This document shows positions 49,605-59,609 of a DNA stretch of 64,000 bases, piece after piece. The notes beneath the pieces were generated by a model, which did not search any database, was not told where the DNA came from, and saw nothing but the letters and a program-made list of their open reading frames with translations. The stretch lies in the NCBI RefSeq assembly GCF_017571525.1, contig NZ_JAGETY010000007.1:1-64000 (forward strand). The letters run 5' to 3'. The translations under genes were made by a program, and so were the position numbers. Every line of letters starts with the position of its first letter. Position 1 is the stretch's first letter. The DNA is from Hymenobacter sp. BT559 (lineage in GTDB: Bacteria > Bacteroidota > Bacteroidia > Cytophagales > Hymenobacteraceae).

Positions 49605-50648
49605 TTAAAATCCGACCGCAATCTGGAAGATGATGTTGTCGGAGATATTATGCATATAGCTTTTGGTGTGCTGATATTCAAGCTTCAGCACTGCTAAATA
49701 GCTTATTTCGTAGCGTACTCCACCAATGTAAGAGCGGGTATTATTGTCCATGTAATACACTTCGCTGTTAGCATATTGAATATCATCAAGCCTGACGTAG
49801 GGTATTATTTTATCCGTAACCCGCAAGCCAGCGTAGATATAGGAGGCAACCGCCCGCTGCGTGCCAAGGCTATCGGAGCGGTTCATGGCCATACTGCTCT
49901 CGGCGAGCAGTTCAAATTTTTTCGAAAAAACGGAGTCGTTGTAGGCAATCGAGCCGGTCACAATGCTCTGATTTATACGGGTCAGGGCCACTGGGATGGT
50001 GCCCCCGTAGTGGTTGTGAATGACGCTCCCTTTTGAAATAACATCGTGGTAAAAAGAGGCTCCGAGGCGCATGCCGTCCCGGGGCTTCACGTGCACGGCC
50101 AGGGTCAGCGATTTGAAGGGGTTGTTATCTTCTACATCGCCCGAGCCCAGGCCGTTGCCCAGCATGGCATCGTAGCCAAACCGCAGGCGGCCAAGGTTTT
50201 GGCCCTGCAAGCTGATGCCCGTAGTGTGGAGCGGAATAAAGCTTTGCGAGAAAAGCAGGGGGCGGTCGACCGTCGGGAAGAATACCCGGCCGTGGTGGTA
50301 GGTATCATTCCAGTAATTAATAGGCGTGTGATGCTTGCCAATTAATATACTGTGATTGCCAGCGTAATTATATTTCAGAATAATTCGCTCAATACTAATA
50401 TCAAAGCTGGTGGGCGAATCGGGGGAGTATTTGAAAACCGTTTCGCCCAAAAAGGATAGGCGCTGCGTTATTTCGGAGGTAATGAATAAATCCTGCTCAC
50501 CGAGGCCAAAATTTAATTTCCCCTTTTGGTAGTAGGAAACAACATCCACAAATCCTTTGATTTGTGTTCGCTGCGCTAGCGACTGCTGCACTATGCACAG
50601 CAGGAGGCCGATAACAAGTAGAAAAATAGTTGAGTAGTTTTTTTTCAT
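49605..50648 (-). CDS. Outer-membrane porin-like protein
   Basis: 347 residues with a signal peptide (STIFLLVIGLLLCIVQQSLAQ). Regular alternation of polar and aromatic strands (RLSFLGETVFKYSPD, ILKYNYAGNHSILIGKHH, RLRFGYDAML, TLAVHVKPRDGMRLGASFYHD) with a C-terminal IIFQIAVGF, a typical Phe-terminated outer-membrane barrel. First gene of an AT-richer three-gene operon. Could be a phosphate or anion porin (OprP-like topology), judged only from the barrel pattern and the neighbour. Confidence 0.65.
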   Translation of the reverse strand: MKKNYSTIFLLVIGLLLCIVQQSLAQRTQIKGFVDVVSYYQKGKLNFGLGEQDLFITSEITQRLSFLGETVFKYSPDSPTSFDISIERIILKYNYAGNHSILIGKHHTPINYWNDTYHHGRVFFPTVDRPLLFSQSFIPLHTTGISLQGQNLGRLRFGYDAMLGNGLGSGDVEDNNPFKSLTLAVHVKPRDGMRLGASFYHDVISKGSVIHNHYGGTIPVALTRINQSIVTGSIAYNDSVFSKKFELLAESSMAMNRSDSLGTQRAVASYIYAGLRVTDKIIPYVRLDDIQYANSEVYYMDNNTRSYIGGVRYEISYLAVLKLEYQHTKSYMHNISDNIIFQIAVGF

Positions 50649-51094
50649 AGCGGGTAGGTTGACTCACAAGTAGTATTGAGTCTGGCGAGCCAGTATAAAA
50701 CCACCGCTAGGGTCGCAATACTGTCGGCTAGAGTCAAGTGGGCATTGACAGCCCCACATTGGTCGTCGGAGAGAGTGAGTTGGCACACGAGCGCAGTGCC
50801 CTGCGAGCATAGCTCGCAGCTGAGCTTGAAAACCCGGTACTACATTCGTCACCTGCCTACAGCTATCGTTGTAAGTAAGTGATAATGAAAGTATGGGAAG
50901 GCTGATAGCCCAAAGGTAGGAAAAAAGAGTAACCTACAATAGCCTGGACGCCCGGCCGGTAGATTTATATTATTTCTTTTTATCTTATTATGCGATTGCG
51001 CCAGGTTTTACCCATTCTCTTTGGCCAAGAAGTGCCATAGGTAGCTAGTGAGGTACCTGAAATCTGCTGGCCAGCTCGGGCAGTCGGGCAGGGG
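50649..51094. other. Intergenic region, 446 bp
   Basis: No credible gene; the short frames present lack domain-like sequence. A perfect hairpin CTGCGAGC-ATA-GCTCGCAG lies at 50801-50819 without a T-run, and the stretch 50960-51000 is AT-rich. The porin promoter should be in the first 100 bp, but no clear TAnnTTTG is seen. Confidence 0.6.
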
Positions 51095-52801
51095 CTAGCC
51101 CTGCTTTTTCTCATAAAAGAACTCGGCCGCGCCGGCCGGGCCACGGCGTTGCTGGGCTTCGCGGGCGCGCAGCTCTACGCGGCGGATTTTGCCGCTGATA
51201 GTCTTGGGCAACTCTTCTACAAACTCCAGGATGCGCGGCATCTTGTAGGGCGCGAGGTGCTCGCGACCGTAGGCAAACAGCTCCTGGGCCAGCGCGGGGC
51301 TAGCCACGGCGCCGGGCGCCAGCATAACAAAGGCTTTGATTTCGTGGCCTTTGATGGAATGGGGCGAACCTACTACGGCGGCTTCTACCACGGCTGGGTG
51401 CTCGACGAGCACGCTCTCGACCTCGAAGGGGCCTACGCGGTAGTCGCTCGATTTTATTACGTCGTCGTCGCGGCCCACAAACCAGAGGTAGCCGTCGGGG
51501 TCGCGGTAGGCCTTGTCGCCGGTGTAGTAGAGGCCGTGGCGAAACACGCTAGCCGCCCGCTCGGGCTCGCCAAAGTAGCCGGTGAATAAGCCGTTGGGGC
51601 GGCCGGTATCGGTGCAAACGGCGATGTGGCCCTCGGCCAGGTCGGGCAACTCGTGGCCCTCGTCGTCGGCAATGACTACGTCGTACATAAACGAGGGCCG
51701 GCCCATGCTGCCGAGGCGTACGGCGTCGCCGGGCAGGTTATACACCATGCAGGTGCTCTCCGACTGCCCGTAACCGTCGCGGATGAGCCGGCCGGTGCCG
51801 CGCTGCCAGGCCTCAATTACTTCGGGATTAAGCGGTTCGCCTGCGCTTACACATTCGCGAAAGTTGAACTCGTAGGCTGCCAGGTCTTCGAGCACCAGCA
51901 GCCGTAGCACCGTGGGCGGCGCGCAAAACGTGGTGACGCCCTCCCTGGCTAGGGCCGTCAGCAGCGGCCCGGCGGCAAAGCGCCCGCTGCCTTGGTAGGC
52001 CACCAGGGTAGCCCCCACGCTAAGGGGCGCAAAAAAGCTGCTCCAGGCAAACTTGGCCCAGCCGGCCTGTGCAATATTGCAGTGCCGGTCGGTGGGGCGT
52101 AGGCCTATCCAGGCGGCGGTGCTAAGGTGGCCCACGGGGTACGAAAAGTGCGTGTGCGTCACCACTTTGGGTAGGCCCGTGGTGCCCGAGGTGAAAAACA
52201 AAAACAGCGGGTCGTCGGCGCGGGTAGTGGTGGCTTCGGCGTCGGTGGGCAGGTCGGCTAGCCCCTCAAAGCCGACCCAGCCGGGGCGCTGCGCGGTGGG
52301 GCCGCCCACCAGCATCTTGAGCCGGATGCGCTGGCCCAATGCCTGCTCGGCGGCGTCGATTTTGGCGGCGTTTTCGAGGTCGGCAATGACTACGGCGGGT
52401 AGCAGCCGGCCAAAGCGGTATTCGAGGTCTTTTACGCTGAGGATGCTCGCTGCCGGAATGAGCAGCTGCCCACCCTTGATGCCGGCCACGTAGGTGGCCC
52501 ACAGCTCTGCGCACACCGGCACCATCAGCAGCACGGCCTGCTGCGGCAGCACCTCAGCGGCGCGCCAAAAGTGTAGCAGCTGGTTGGCGCGGCCGGCTAG
52601 CTCGGCGTAGGTAATCGTCTGGCTGCCTTCATCGTCGGCCAGTACCAGCGCGGGCTTGTCGGGCTGGTTGGCCACGTGCAAGCCTTCCAGAATTTCAGTA
52701 GTCCAATTAAAATATTCGGGCTTGGGCACCGGCTGGGCGTCCAGCTCGTGGTAGGTGCCGGCTTGGGCAATGCGCTGAAATTCCTGGAAGTAGCGTTGCA
52801 T
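51095..52801 (-). CDS. Acyl-CoA synthetase (AMP-forming, ACSM-like)
   Basis: 568 residues from MQRYFQEFQRIAQAG (52801); the longer frame adds a non-homologous 30 residues. AMP-binding motifs: FFTSGTTGLPKVV (P-loop), YGQSESTCMV (A5), YYTGDKAYRDPDGYLWFVGRDDDVIKSSDYRVGPFEVE (A7-A8 with hinge Asp) and PKTISGKIRRVELR (A10 Lys). The pattern fits medium-chain acyl-CoA synthetases. It activates a carboxylic acid to acyl-CoA. Single gene. Confidence 0.9.
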   Translation of the reverse strand: MQRYFQEFQRIAQAGTYHELDAQPVPKPEYFNWTTEILEGLHVANQPDKPALVLADDEGSQTITYAELAGRANQLLHFWRAAEVLPQQAVLLMVPVCAELWATYVAGIKGGQLLIPAASILSVKDLEYRFGRLLPAVVIADLENAAKIDAAEQALGQRIRLKMLVGGPTAQRPGWVGFEGLADLPTDAEATTTRADDPLFLFFTSGTTGLPKVVTHTHFSYPVGHLSTAAWIGLRPTDRHCNIAQAGWAKFAWSSFFAPLSVGATLVAYQGSGRFAAGPLLTALAREGVTTFCAPPTVLRLLVLEDLAAYEFNFRECVSAGEPLNPEVIEAWQRGTGRLIRDGYGQSESTCMVYNLPGDAVRLGSMGRPSFMYDVVIADDEGHELPDLAEGHIAVCTDTGRPNGLFTGYFGEPERAASVFRHGLYYTGDKAYRDPDGYLWFVGRDDDVIKSSDYRVGPFEVESVLVEHPAVVEAAVVGSPHSIKGHEIKAFVMLAPGAVASPALAQELFAYGREHLAPYKMPRILEFVEELPKTISGKIRRVELRAREAQQRRGPAGAAEFFYEKKQG

Positions 52802-52936
52802 ACGGTGCAGGGGCAAGGGGTGGGAGGTGGCAAGGTAGCCGTCAGCCCGGCCCCAACAGCGCACCGCCCGCCCGGAACGATTTGCGTACACCGCCTAGTT
52901 TACCGCATAACCCGCTGTTTATTAGCCGCTCCCTCT

Positions 52937-53371
52937 ATGACTGCTTTGCCATTGGCCGCGCTGCTTTTAAGCGGCCTCACGTTGGGCACCGCACCCGTGC
53001 CCGCCACCCAAACGGTGACGGTGGTGATTGGGGCGCTAGCCTCGAACCACTCGGAGGTCAAGCTCAATTTTTACAACGCGGCCGATAAGTTCTTGCAAAA
53101 AGACCAGCAGGCCTTCCGGATGGTGGTGAAGCCGGAGGGCAAAACCGAGATTTCGGTGCCGGTAGAGCTGGCGCCCGGCGACTGGGCCGTGGCCCTCACG
53201 CAGGACACCAACGACAACGGCAAGCTCGACAAGAATATGCTGGGCATCCCGACCGAGCCTTATGCCTTCTCTAATAACGTGCGCCCGCGCCTCGCCGCGC
53301 CCAAGTTTGACGAGTGCAAGTTTACCGTAAACGGTCCCGGCAAAGTCGTTTCGATAACTACTTGGAATTAA
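52937..53371 (+). CDS. DUF2141 secreted protein
   Basis: 144 residues from MTALPLAALLLSGLTLG (52937). Signal peptide to about residue 22. Beta-sandwich with VTVVIGALASNHSEVKLNFYNAADKFL, then ELAPGDWAVALTQDTNDNGKLDKNMLGIPTEPYAFSNN, the DUF2141 signature (D.N.NGKLD...G.P.E.Y.FSNN). Family function unknown; likely periplasmic. Confidence 0.9.
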   Translation: MTALPLAALLLSGLTLGTAPVPATQTVTVVIGALASNHSEVKLNFYNAADKFLQKDQQAFRMVVKPEGKTEISVPVELAPGDWAVALTQDTNDNGKLDKNMLGIPTEPYAFSNNVRPRLAAPKFDECKFTVNGPGKVVSITTWN

Positions 53372-53375
53372 GTGC

Positions 53376-53855
53376 CTAGCTAGCCCGAAATGGGTGCCCG
53401 CCCCGCGCTAGGCGCTCGGCTAGCTCCACGGCGTAGCGAGCGCGGGTGTCGGGGCGCTTGGCATCGGCTACTTTGCGGGCCATGGCCCGGCGCATAGCGC
53501 CGGTGTGCGCCTGAAAGGCCGTTTCGGCCTCGGGCCAAGCGGCCAGGGCTTCGGCTAGCTCATCAGGCAGGTCTACGTAGTCAGGATTGGGGTCGGGGGC
53601 TAGGCTTACTTCTAACTCCTGACCAATTTCGAGGCCTAGCTGTTGACACAGCGTTTTGCGCAGCATGAGGTAGCGCCCGCCGCCCTCCTGCGGCAGCAGG
53701 CCCAAGCGCTCTGGGCGGCCATTGAGCGTGGCAATGACGCGCTTGGTGGCCTTGCCGCCCACGGCCAGCCACGCGTGGTCAGGCACCTGCACAATCTGCG
53801 TGGGCATAAAGCTTGGGCCTCCGGCTTCGAGCACAGCGCGGAAATTAACTTCCAT
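53376..53855 (-). CDS. DUF1905/YdeI (bacteriocin-protection) family protein
   Basis: 159 residues. DUF1905 beta-barrel ~1-85 (MEVNFRAVL, FMPTQIVQVPDHAWLAVGGKATKRVIATLNGRPERLGLLPQEGGGRYLMLRKTLCQQLGLEIGQELEVSLAPD), then an OmdA/YdeI tail with DLPDELAEAL and FQAHTGAMRRAMARKVADAKRPDTRARYAVELAERL. Members have been linked to resistance to cationic peptides, though the biochemistry is unknown. Convergent with the DUF2141 gene, stop codons 4 bp apart. Confidence 0.85.
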   Translation of the reverse strand: MEVNFRAVLEAGGPSFMPTQIVQVPDHAWLAVGGKATKRVIATLNGRPERLGLLPQEGGGRYLMLRKTLCQQLGLEIGQELEVSLAPDPNPDYVDLPDELAEALAAWPEAETAFQAHTGAMRRAMARKVADAKRPDTRARYAVELAERLARGGHPFRAS

Positions 53856-53901
53856 AGGACTACTTACTTGAAAGAAAACGTAAGCGGTAGCTGAGCGTAG
53901 G

Positions 53902-55155
53902 CTAGCTGGCCCGCACCTGACCGCTACCGCGCACCAGCCACTTGTAGCTGGTTAGCTCCTCCAGGCCCATGGGGCCGCGGGCGTGCAGCTTCTGGGTGCT
54001 GATGCCAATTTCGGCCCCTAGCCCAAACTGCGCGCCATCGGTGAAGGCCGTGGAGGCATTGGCGTACACGGCTGCCGCATCCACCACCTGCAAAAAGGTG
54101 TCGATATGCCCGGCATCTTCCGAGATAATGGCTTCGCTGTGGCGCGAACCGTGGGCGGCAATGTGGTCGAGAGCTGCGTCGAGGTCGGCTACAGTCTTGA
54201 TGGCGAGCTTGTAATCCAAGAACTCGGTGCCAAAATGCGACTCGCTAGCCTCGGCCAGCAGCGCGGCGGGGTAGTGGCCAGCCAGGGCCGCGTAGGCCGG
54301 CGCGTCGGCAAAGAGCTGCACCTGCGCCTGGGCCAGCGGCGCAGCTAGGGCCGGTAGGTCGGTCAGGCGTTGCTCATTGAGTAGTAGGCAGTCGAGCGAA
54401 TTGCACACGCTCACGCGGCGCGTTTTGGCATTGGCAATGATGGCTTGGCCCTTGGCCAGGTCGCCGGTGGCGTCGAAGTAGGTGTGCACCACGCCGGCCC
54501 CAGTTTCGATGACGGGCACGCGCGCATTCTGGCGCACGTAGTCAATCAGCCCCTGGCTACCCCGCGGGATAACCACATCTACTAGCCCCACCGCCAGCAG
54601 CATAGCCTCGGTGGCGGCGCGCTCGGGCGGCAGCAGCGTGGCGGCGCCCAGCGGCAGGCCGTGGCGCAGCAGCACCGGCCCGGCCACTTCGATAAGCACC
54701 GTGTTGGAGGCCGCCGCGTCGGAGCCGCCTTTTAGCAGGCAGGCGTTGCCGGTTTTCAGGCACAGCGCCAGGCTGTCGAAGGTCACGTTGGGCCGCGCCT
54801 CGTAGATGATGCCGACCACCCCTAGCGGCACCCGCACTTTCTTCAGCTGCAAGCCGTTGGCTAGCTCCTTTTCGCTGAGCACGCCGCCGAGCGGCGAGGG
54901 TAGGCTAGCCACATTGCGCAGGTCGTCGGCCATGCTGGCGAGGCGCTCGGGCGTGAGGCGCAGGCGGTCGTGGCGTGGGTCGGCGGTGGGCATGCGGGCC
55001 AGGTCCTTGGCGTTTTCGGCCAGCACAAAGTCGGTGTGGGCGAGCAGCGCGTCGGCGAGGTCGCGCAGCACGGCATCGATGGCGGCGGGCGCCACGGTGG
55101 TTAGCCGGCGGCTAGCCTGCTGGGCGGCGCGGAAGTAAGCGGAGTAGTCAGTCAT
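53902..55155 (-). CDS. proA: Gamma-glutamyl phosphate reductase
   Basis: 417 residues from [18 protein letters not shown]. Aldehyde-dehydrogenase fold: [56 protein letters not shown], and the catalytic Cys in [33 protein letters not shown] and [13 protein letters not shown] are ProA signatures. It reduces gamma-glutamyl phosphate to the semialdehyde in proline synthesis. proB lies 31 bp upstream on the same strand. Confidence 0.95.
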   Translation of the reverse strand: MTDYSAYFRAAQQASRRLTTVAPAAIDAVLRDLADALLAHTDFVLAENAKDLARMPTADPRHDRLRLTPERLASMADDLRNVASLPSPLGGVLSEKELANGLQLKKVRVPLGVVGIIYEARPNVTFDSLALCLKTGNACLLKGGSDAAASNTVLIEVAGPVLLRHGLPLGAATLLPPERAATEAMLLAVGLVDVVIPRGSQGLIDYVRQNARVPVIETGAGVVHTYFDATGDLAKGQAIIANAKTRRVSVCNSLDCLLLNEQRLTDLPALAAPLAQAQVQLFADAPAYAALAGHYPAALLAEASESHFGTEFLDYKLAIKTVADLDAALDHIAAHGSRHSEAIISEDAGHIDTFLQVVDAAAVYANASTAFTDGAQFGLGAEIGISTQKLHARGPMGLEELTSYKWLVRGSGQVRAS

Positions 55156-55186
55156 CAGCATGAGCGTAGCCGGGTGGCGCAGCTGC

Positions 55187-56272
55187 TTAATTATCAGTCG
55201 TTAAAAATAGGTAGTCGTAGTGCACCAGCGGGCGCTGGCCGTGCTGGCCCAGGCGCTCGCGGGCCTTGTCGGCGCCGTACTCGGCCAGGCCCAGCCCCAG
55301 CGCGTGGCCGGCCTCATCGACAAGCCGAATGAGGTCGCCTCTCTGAAAATCACCCTCGATACTAGTCACGCCCACCGGCAGCAGGCTGGTGGCCTTGGCG
55401 GGGGCTAGCAGGGCGGCGCGGGCGCCCGCATTGATGTGCACAGTGGCCTGGGCCGCCTGGGCGTGGGCTAGCCACTTTTTGGTGCCCGAAGCTTTTTTGC
55501 TGGGCTGAAACCACGTGTTTACCGCGCTTTCATTCAAGATATTGGGTAGGATGTCGGGCGTCTTGCCATTGCCGATGTGCACGCTGATACCCAGCCCGGC
55601 CACCTTGTGCGCAATGGAGCACTTGGTGAGCATGCCGCCGCGCCCAAACTGCGAGCGCGTGGCCGTGATGAACTCGGCAAAGCTGGTATCGTGCGGCGCA
55701 ATCTGCCGGATGACCTGCGCGCCCGGCTGGCTAGGGTCGCCGTCAAAGATGCCGTCTACGTTGCTCAGAATGATGAGCGCATCGGCATTGAGCATGCTAG
55801 CCACCAGGCCAGCTAGCTCGTCGTTGTCGGTAAACATGAGCTCGGTTACCGAAATCACATCGTTCTCATTCACAATCGGAATGACGTTTTGTTGCAGCAG
55901 TTCCTGGAAGCAGTTGCGCATGTTCAGGTAGTGCTGGCGGTCGCGGAAGTCTTCCTTGGTCACCAGCACCTGGGCGCCCAGCAAGCCGTGCGGAGCCAGC
56001 AGCGCCGCGTAGAGGCTCAGCAGCTTTACCTGGCCCACAGCGGCTAGCAACTGGCGGCTGCGCACGGCGTCGGCCTTGGGCGGCAGCGTGATGAGGCTGC
56101 GCCCCGCCGCCACCGCCCCCGACGATACCAGGATGACTTCGCAGCCCTGGTTTTTGAGGCCCACTATCTGGGCTACCAGCTGGGCCATGCGCGCCTCATC
56201 GGGCAGGCCGTTGGGCTGGGTGAGGACGTTGGAGCCGATTTTAACGACGAGGCGGCGGTAGGGCAGGGGCAT
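55187..56272 (-). CDS. proB: Glutamate 5-kinase
   Basis: 361 residues from [19 protein letters not shown]. Amino-acid-kinase fold: [93 protein letters not shown]. The C-terminal PUA domain is present ([46 protein letters not shown]). First step of proline biosynthesis; transcribed with proA. Confidence 0.95.
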   Translation of the reverse strand: MPLPYRRLVVKIGSNVLTQPNGLPDEARMAQLVAQIVGLKNQGCEVILVSSGAVAAGRSLITLPPKADAVRSRQLLAAVGQVKLLSLYAALLAPHGLLGAQVLVTKEDFRDRQHYLNMRNCFQELLQQNVIPIVNENDVISVTELMFTDNDELAGLVASMLNADALIILSNVDGIFDGDPSQPGAQVIRQIAPHDTSFAEFITATRSQFGRGGMLTKCSIAHKVAGLGISVHIGNGKTPDILPNILNESAVNTWFQPSKKASGTKKWLAHAQAAQATVHINAGARAALLAPAKATSLLPVGVTSIEGDFQRGDLIRLVDEAGHALGLGLAEYGADKARERLGQHGQRPLVHYDYLFLTTDN

Positions 56273-56436
56273 GATACAAAGCAGGGCAATAGCCAAAACT
56301 AGCGGCTAGCCGCAACTTGGCTGGCTAGCCGTGGCCCCGGCGCCGCGCGCAAATATGCCCGCGGCGCTAGACCTTCTGGGGCTTGCCTTGTTACTGCTAT
56401 CCTCCTACCGGGGCCGCCTGGCCCCGCTTATTCTCC

Positions 56437-57447
56437 ATGAAAGAGTATAAACTGCACGAACCCAAAAGCCTCGCCAACTTCAAGTTGGGTGAGTTTGACG
56501 AGCCCACGGCCCTCGATTACGAGGTAAAAATTCAAGTAAAAGCCGTGTCGCTCAATTACCGCGACTGGGCCCTGGCCAACGGCTGGTTTGGCTACCCCGG
56601 CGAAAAACTGCCCATGATTCCCTTCAGCGACGCCGCCGGCGTGGTGACCGAGGTGGGCAAGGGCGTAACCCGGTTTCAGCTCGGCGACCGTGTGGCTGTC
56701 AACTTCTTCCCCGACTGGGCCGATGGCGCCTTCACGGCCGCCAAGGTGCACCGCTCGCTGGGCGGCAGCACCGATGGCGTGCTGGCCGAGTACGTGGCCT
56801 TCCCCGAAAGCGCCGTAGTGAAAGTGCCCGACTCCTTCTCGTTTGAGGAAGCCGCGGCGTTTCCCTGCGCGGGCGTCACGGCCTGGCACTCCTTGGTAGA
56901 GCAGGCGCAGCTGCGCCCCGGCGATACGGTGCTGCTGCAAGGCACGGGCGGCGTATCCATCTTCGGCCTCCAAATCGCCAAGCTCTTTGGAGCCCAGGTC
57001 ATTATTACGTCGGGTTCGGATGAGAAGCTAGCCCAGGCCAAAGCGCTCGGAGCCGACCACCTTATCAACTACAAAACCACCCCCAACTGGGAGGATAAGG
57101 TGCGCGAGCTGACCCAGGGCGAAGGCGCCCTCTACATCCTGGAGGTGGCCGGCCAGCTAGCCCGCTCGCTGCGCGCCCTCAAGGCCGGTGGCACCGTGTT
57201 TCAGATTGGCCAGGTATCGCCCAGCGACGAGGCGCCCAACCTGCGCATGGTGCCGCTGCTCACGCAGCGCCTGCAAGGCATCTACGTGGGCAGCACCCAA
57301 ATGCTAGCCGACTTGCTCAAAGCCTTCGACACCAATCAGGTAAAGCCGGTTATCAGCGAAGTGTTTGACTTCGATAAAGTGCCCGATGCCCTGGCCCACA
57401 TGGGCAGCGGCGCGCACTTCGGTAAGATTGTGGTGCGTGTGGGCTAG
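56437..57447 (+). CDS. Zinc-independent NAD(P)-dependent alcohol/quinone oxidoreductase (MDR)
   Basis: 336 residues from MKEYKLHEPKSLANF. GroES-like N-domain (PMIPFSDAAGVVTEVGKGVTRFQLGDRV) and Rossmann domain with TVLLQGTGGVSIFGLQIAKLFGAQVIITSGSDEKLAQAKALGADHLINYKTTPNW. Structural-zinc cysteines are absent. A MDR of the NADPH quinone oxidoreductase kind. Stand-alone, ending at a strong terminator. Confidence 0.85.
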   Translation: MKEYKLHEPKSLANFKLGEFDEPTALDYEVKIQVKAVSLNYRDWALANGWFGYPGEKLPMIPFSDAAGVVTEVGKGVTRFQLGDRVAVNFFPDWADGAFTAAKVHRSLGGSTDGVLAEYVAFPESAVVKVPDSFSFEEAAAFPCAGVTAWHSLVEQAQLRPGDTVLLQGTGGVSIFGLQIAKLFGAQVIITSGSDEKLAQAKALGADHLINYKTTPNWEDKVRELTQGEGALYILEVAGQLARSLRALKAGGTVFQIGQVSPSDEAPNLRMVPLLTQRLQGIYVGSTQMLADLLKAFDTNQVKPVISEVFDFDKVPDALAHMGSGAHFGKIVVRVG

Positions 57448-57459
57448 CCCTGCTTCGCT

Positions 57460-57508
57460 ACTAAAAAAGGCCGGCTGCTCCGTGAAGGGGCGGCCGGCCT
57501 TTTTTAGT
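57460..57508. terminator. Bidirectional terminator
   Basis: Perfect 16-bp arms ACTAAAAAAGGCCGGC/GCCGGCCTTTTTTAGT with a 17-nt loop between the convergent oxidoreductase and aldo/keto reductase genes. T-run and A-run make it active in both directions. Confidence 0.9.
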
Positions 57509-57567
57509 GAAAGGGGATTTCTAATTCCTAGTCGCAATGCTACGCTCTGCAGGGCGACCGGAATAGC

Positions 57568-58560
57568 TTAGCTCAATTGTAAGGTAGCCAGCTGCTTATT
57601 GATGAAATCAATTTCCTCGAAGCTCAGCTGCACGTCCATGGCCTTGGCGTTTTGCGCGGCTTGCTCGGGGTTGCGAGCGCCCACCAGCGCCACCGTGATG
57701 CCGGGCTGCGCCAGCGTCCAGCGCAGCACGAGCTGGCCGAGGGTGGCGTTTTTGGTCTCGGCTAGGGGCCGGATTTTCTGCAGGAACTCGTTGACTTTCG
57801 TCACTGCCTCGGGCTTGAACAGGCGGTTGGTGCTGCGCAGGTCGCTAGCATCGAAATGCTGGCCGGGCTTGATTTTGCCGGTGAGCAAACCGAGCTGCAA
57901 AGGGCTGTAAACCAGAATGCCTTGGTTATGCTGCTGGGCATACGGCACCACGTCTTTCTCAATGTCGCGGCGCAACATGCTGTAGGGCACCTGGTTGCTG
58001 GCTAGGGTCAGTGTCTTCCCGGCTTCTTCCATCTGGGCCACCGAGTAGTTGCTCACGCCCGCGGCGCGCACTTTGCCCTGCTCAATGAGGCGCTGCACTG
58101 CCTCCATCGTTTCATTGATGGGCGTGGTCACGTCTGGCCAGTGCTGCTGGTAGAGGTCGATGTAGTCGGTGCCCAGGCGCTTGAGGCTGTCCTCGCACTC
58201 TTTGATGATGCTGTCGCGGCTAGCGTACTTGTACACGTCCACGTCCTGGCCGTCGTTGTTCTTGGTCTTCATGGCGAAATAGCCCTTGGCCTCGTCCCAA
58301 CGCATGCCAAATTTGGTCAGCACCTGTACTTTGTCGCGCGGCAGGCTCTTAATGGCCTCGCCCACAATCTGTTCGCTCAGGCCCATGCCGTAGATGGGCG
58401 CCGTGTCGATGCTCGTCACGCCGTGCTCGTAGGCCGCGTGAATGGCGCCCACGGCATCGTTTTGCTCGGTGCCGCCCCACATCCAGCCGCCGGCTGCCCA
58501 GCTGCCAAACGTGATGCGCGAAACGCTGACGTCGGACGAGCCTAATTTCTGATATTCCAT
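57568..58560 (-). CDS. Aldo/keto reductase
   Basis: 330 residues. Catalytic tetrad region: SIDTAPIYGMGLSEQIVGEAI (Asp, Tyr), then KFGM and YQQHWPD (Lys, His). NADPH-binding: GVSNYS, SPLQLGLLTGKIKPG and LVGARNPEQAAQNAKA. Reduces carbonyl compounds. No pathway partner adjacent. Confidence 0.9.
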   Translation of the reverse strand: MEYQKLGSSDVSVSRITFGSWAAGGWMWGGTEQNDAVGAIHAAYEHGVTSIDTAPIYGMGLSEQIVGEAIKSLPRDKVQVLTKFGMRWDEAKGYFAMKTKNNDGQDVDVYKYASRDSIIKECEDSLKRLGTDYIDLYQQHWPDVTTPINETMEAVQRLIEQGKVRAAGVSNYSVAQMEEAGKTLTLASNQVPYSMLRRDIEKDVVPYAQQHNQGILVYSPLQLGLLTGKIKPGQHFDASDLRSTNRLFKPEAVTKVNEFLQKIRPLAETKNATLGQLVLRWTLAQPGITVALVGARNPEQAAQNAKAMDVQLSFEEIDFINKQLATLQLS

Positions 58561-58748
58561 AAGTTAAGAAAGCGGTTGCTTGAAAATCCGTCTTGCTTAA
58601 CCTTGCCAGCGGGGTTAAGGTTACGGCCCAGCTAGCCCCGGCGGGCCGAACGCAGCGGGCCGCAGCAGTGTTGAGGAAGTGGAAACCAAACATTTCGCCG
58701 CCCTCGCGGCTTCGTGCGGTTCCAATTGTTATCTAGCCTTGTATTCCT

Positions 58749-59450
58749 ATGAAAGTTGAAATCTGGTCCGACGTGGTGTGCCCGTTCTGCTACGTCGGCA
58801 AGCGCAAGTTTGAGAAAGCCCTGGGCGAGTTTGCCCACCAGGGCGACGTACAAATCGAGTGGAAGAGCTTTCAGCTCACCCCCGACTTCGTGCCCACGCC
58901 CGGCGAGAACATCCACGCCTCGCTAGCCAAGAAAAAAGGCGTGCCCGAAGCCGAAGGCCGCCGCATGAACGACTACATGACTCAAGTAGCCAAGGAGGTA
59001 GGCCTTGACTATCAGTTCGACAAAGCCATTCCGGCCAATACCTTTCTGGCCCACCAGCTCATCCACTTCGGTGCCCACCAGGGCAGGCAGGACGCCATGA
59101 AAGAGCGCCTCTTCGCCGCCTACTACCTCGAAGGCCAGGACCTGAACTCGCTCGATACGCTGGCTAACTTAGCCGCCGAAATTGGTCTCGACGCCACCGC
59201 TGCCCGCCAGGCGCTGGAGGCGGGCACCTACGCCAACGAAGTGCGCCGCGACGAGTACGAAGCCCAGCAAATTGGCGTGCGCGGCGTGCCCTTCTTCGTG
59301 TTCGACGACAAATACGCCGTGTCGGGCGCTCAGCCCAGCGAGGTGTTTGCCGAAGTGCTCGACAAAGTGTGGGAGGAAAGCCACCCTACCAAAGCCCAGC
59401 CCACCATGCTAGCCGACGGTCCCGCCTGCGGCCCCGATGGCTGCGATTAA
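58749..59450 (+). CDS. DsbA/FrnE-like oxidoreductase
   Basis: 233 residues. EIWSDVVCPFCYVGKRKFEKAL carries the CPFC active site directly after strand 1, as in FrnE/HCCA-isomerase-like DsbA relatives. No signal peptide, so cytosolic. RGVPFFVFDDKYAVSGAQP holds the cis-Pro. C-terminal CGPDGCD has two further Cys, seen in FrnE proteins and possibly redox-active. Ends just before a terminator. Confidence 0.9.
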   Translation: MKVEIWSDVVCPFCYVGKRKFEKALGEFAHQGDVQIEWKSFQLTPDFVPTPGENIHASLAKKKGVPEAEGRRMNDYMTQVAKEVGLDYQFDKAIPANTFLAHQLIHFGAHQGRQDAMKERLFAAYYLEGQDLNSLDTLANLAAEIGLDATAARQALEAGTYANEVRRDEYEAQQIGVRGVPFFVFDDKYAVSGAQPSEVFAEVLDKVWEESHPTKAQPTMLADGPACGPDGCD

Positions 59451-59475
59451 GCAGTTATTTTTCAAGTAGCTTCCG

Positions 59476-59509
59476 AAAAGCCCCGGTGCCCACGCGCCGG
59501 GGCTTTTTG
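59476..59509 (+). terminator. Intrinsic terminator after the DsbA-like gene
   Basis: Stem AAAGCCCCGG/CCGGGGCTTT with a GC-rich loop, followed by TT. About 25 bp after the stop codon. Confidence 0.8.
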
Positions 59510-59609
59510 CGGCAAAGGGGGCTAGCTGGGCCATTGCTTCATACTTTCGCTATCCGGCCCGGCGTAGGTTTAGGCGTGCGCGGGGCTAGCGCTGCTTTTG
59601 CTGATACCT

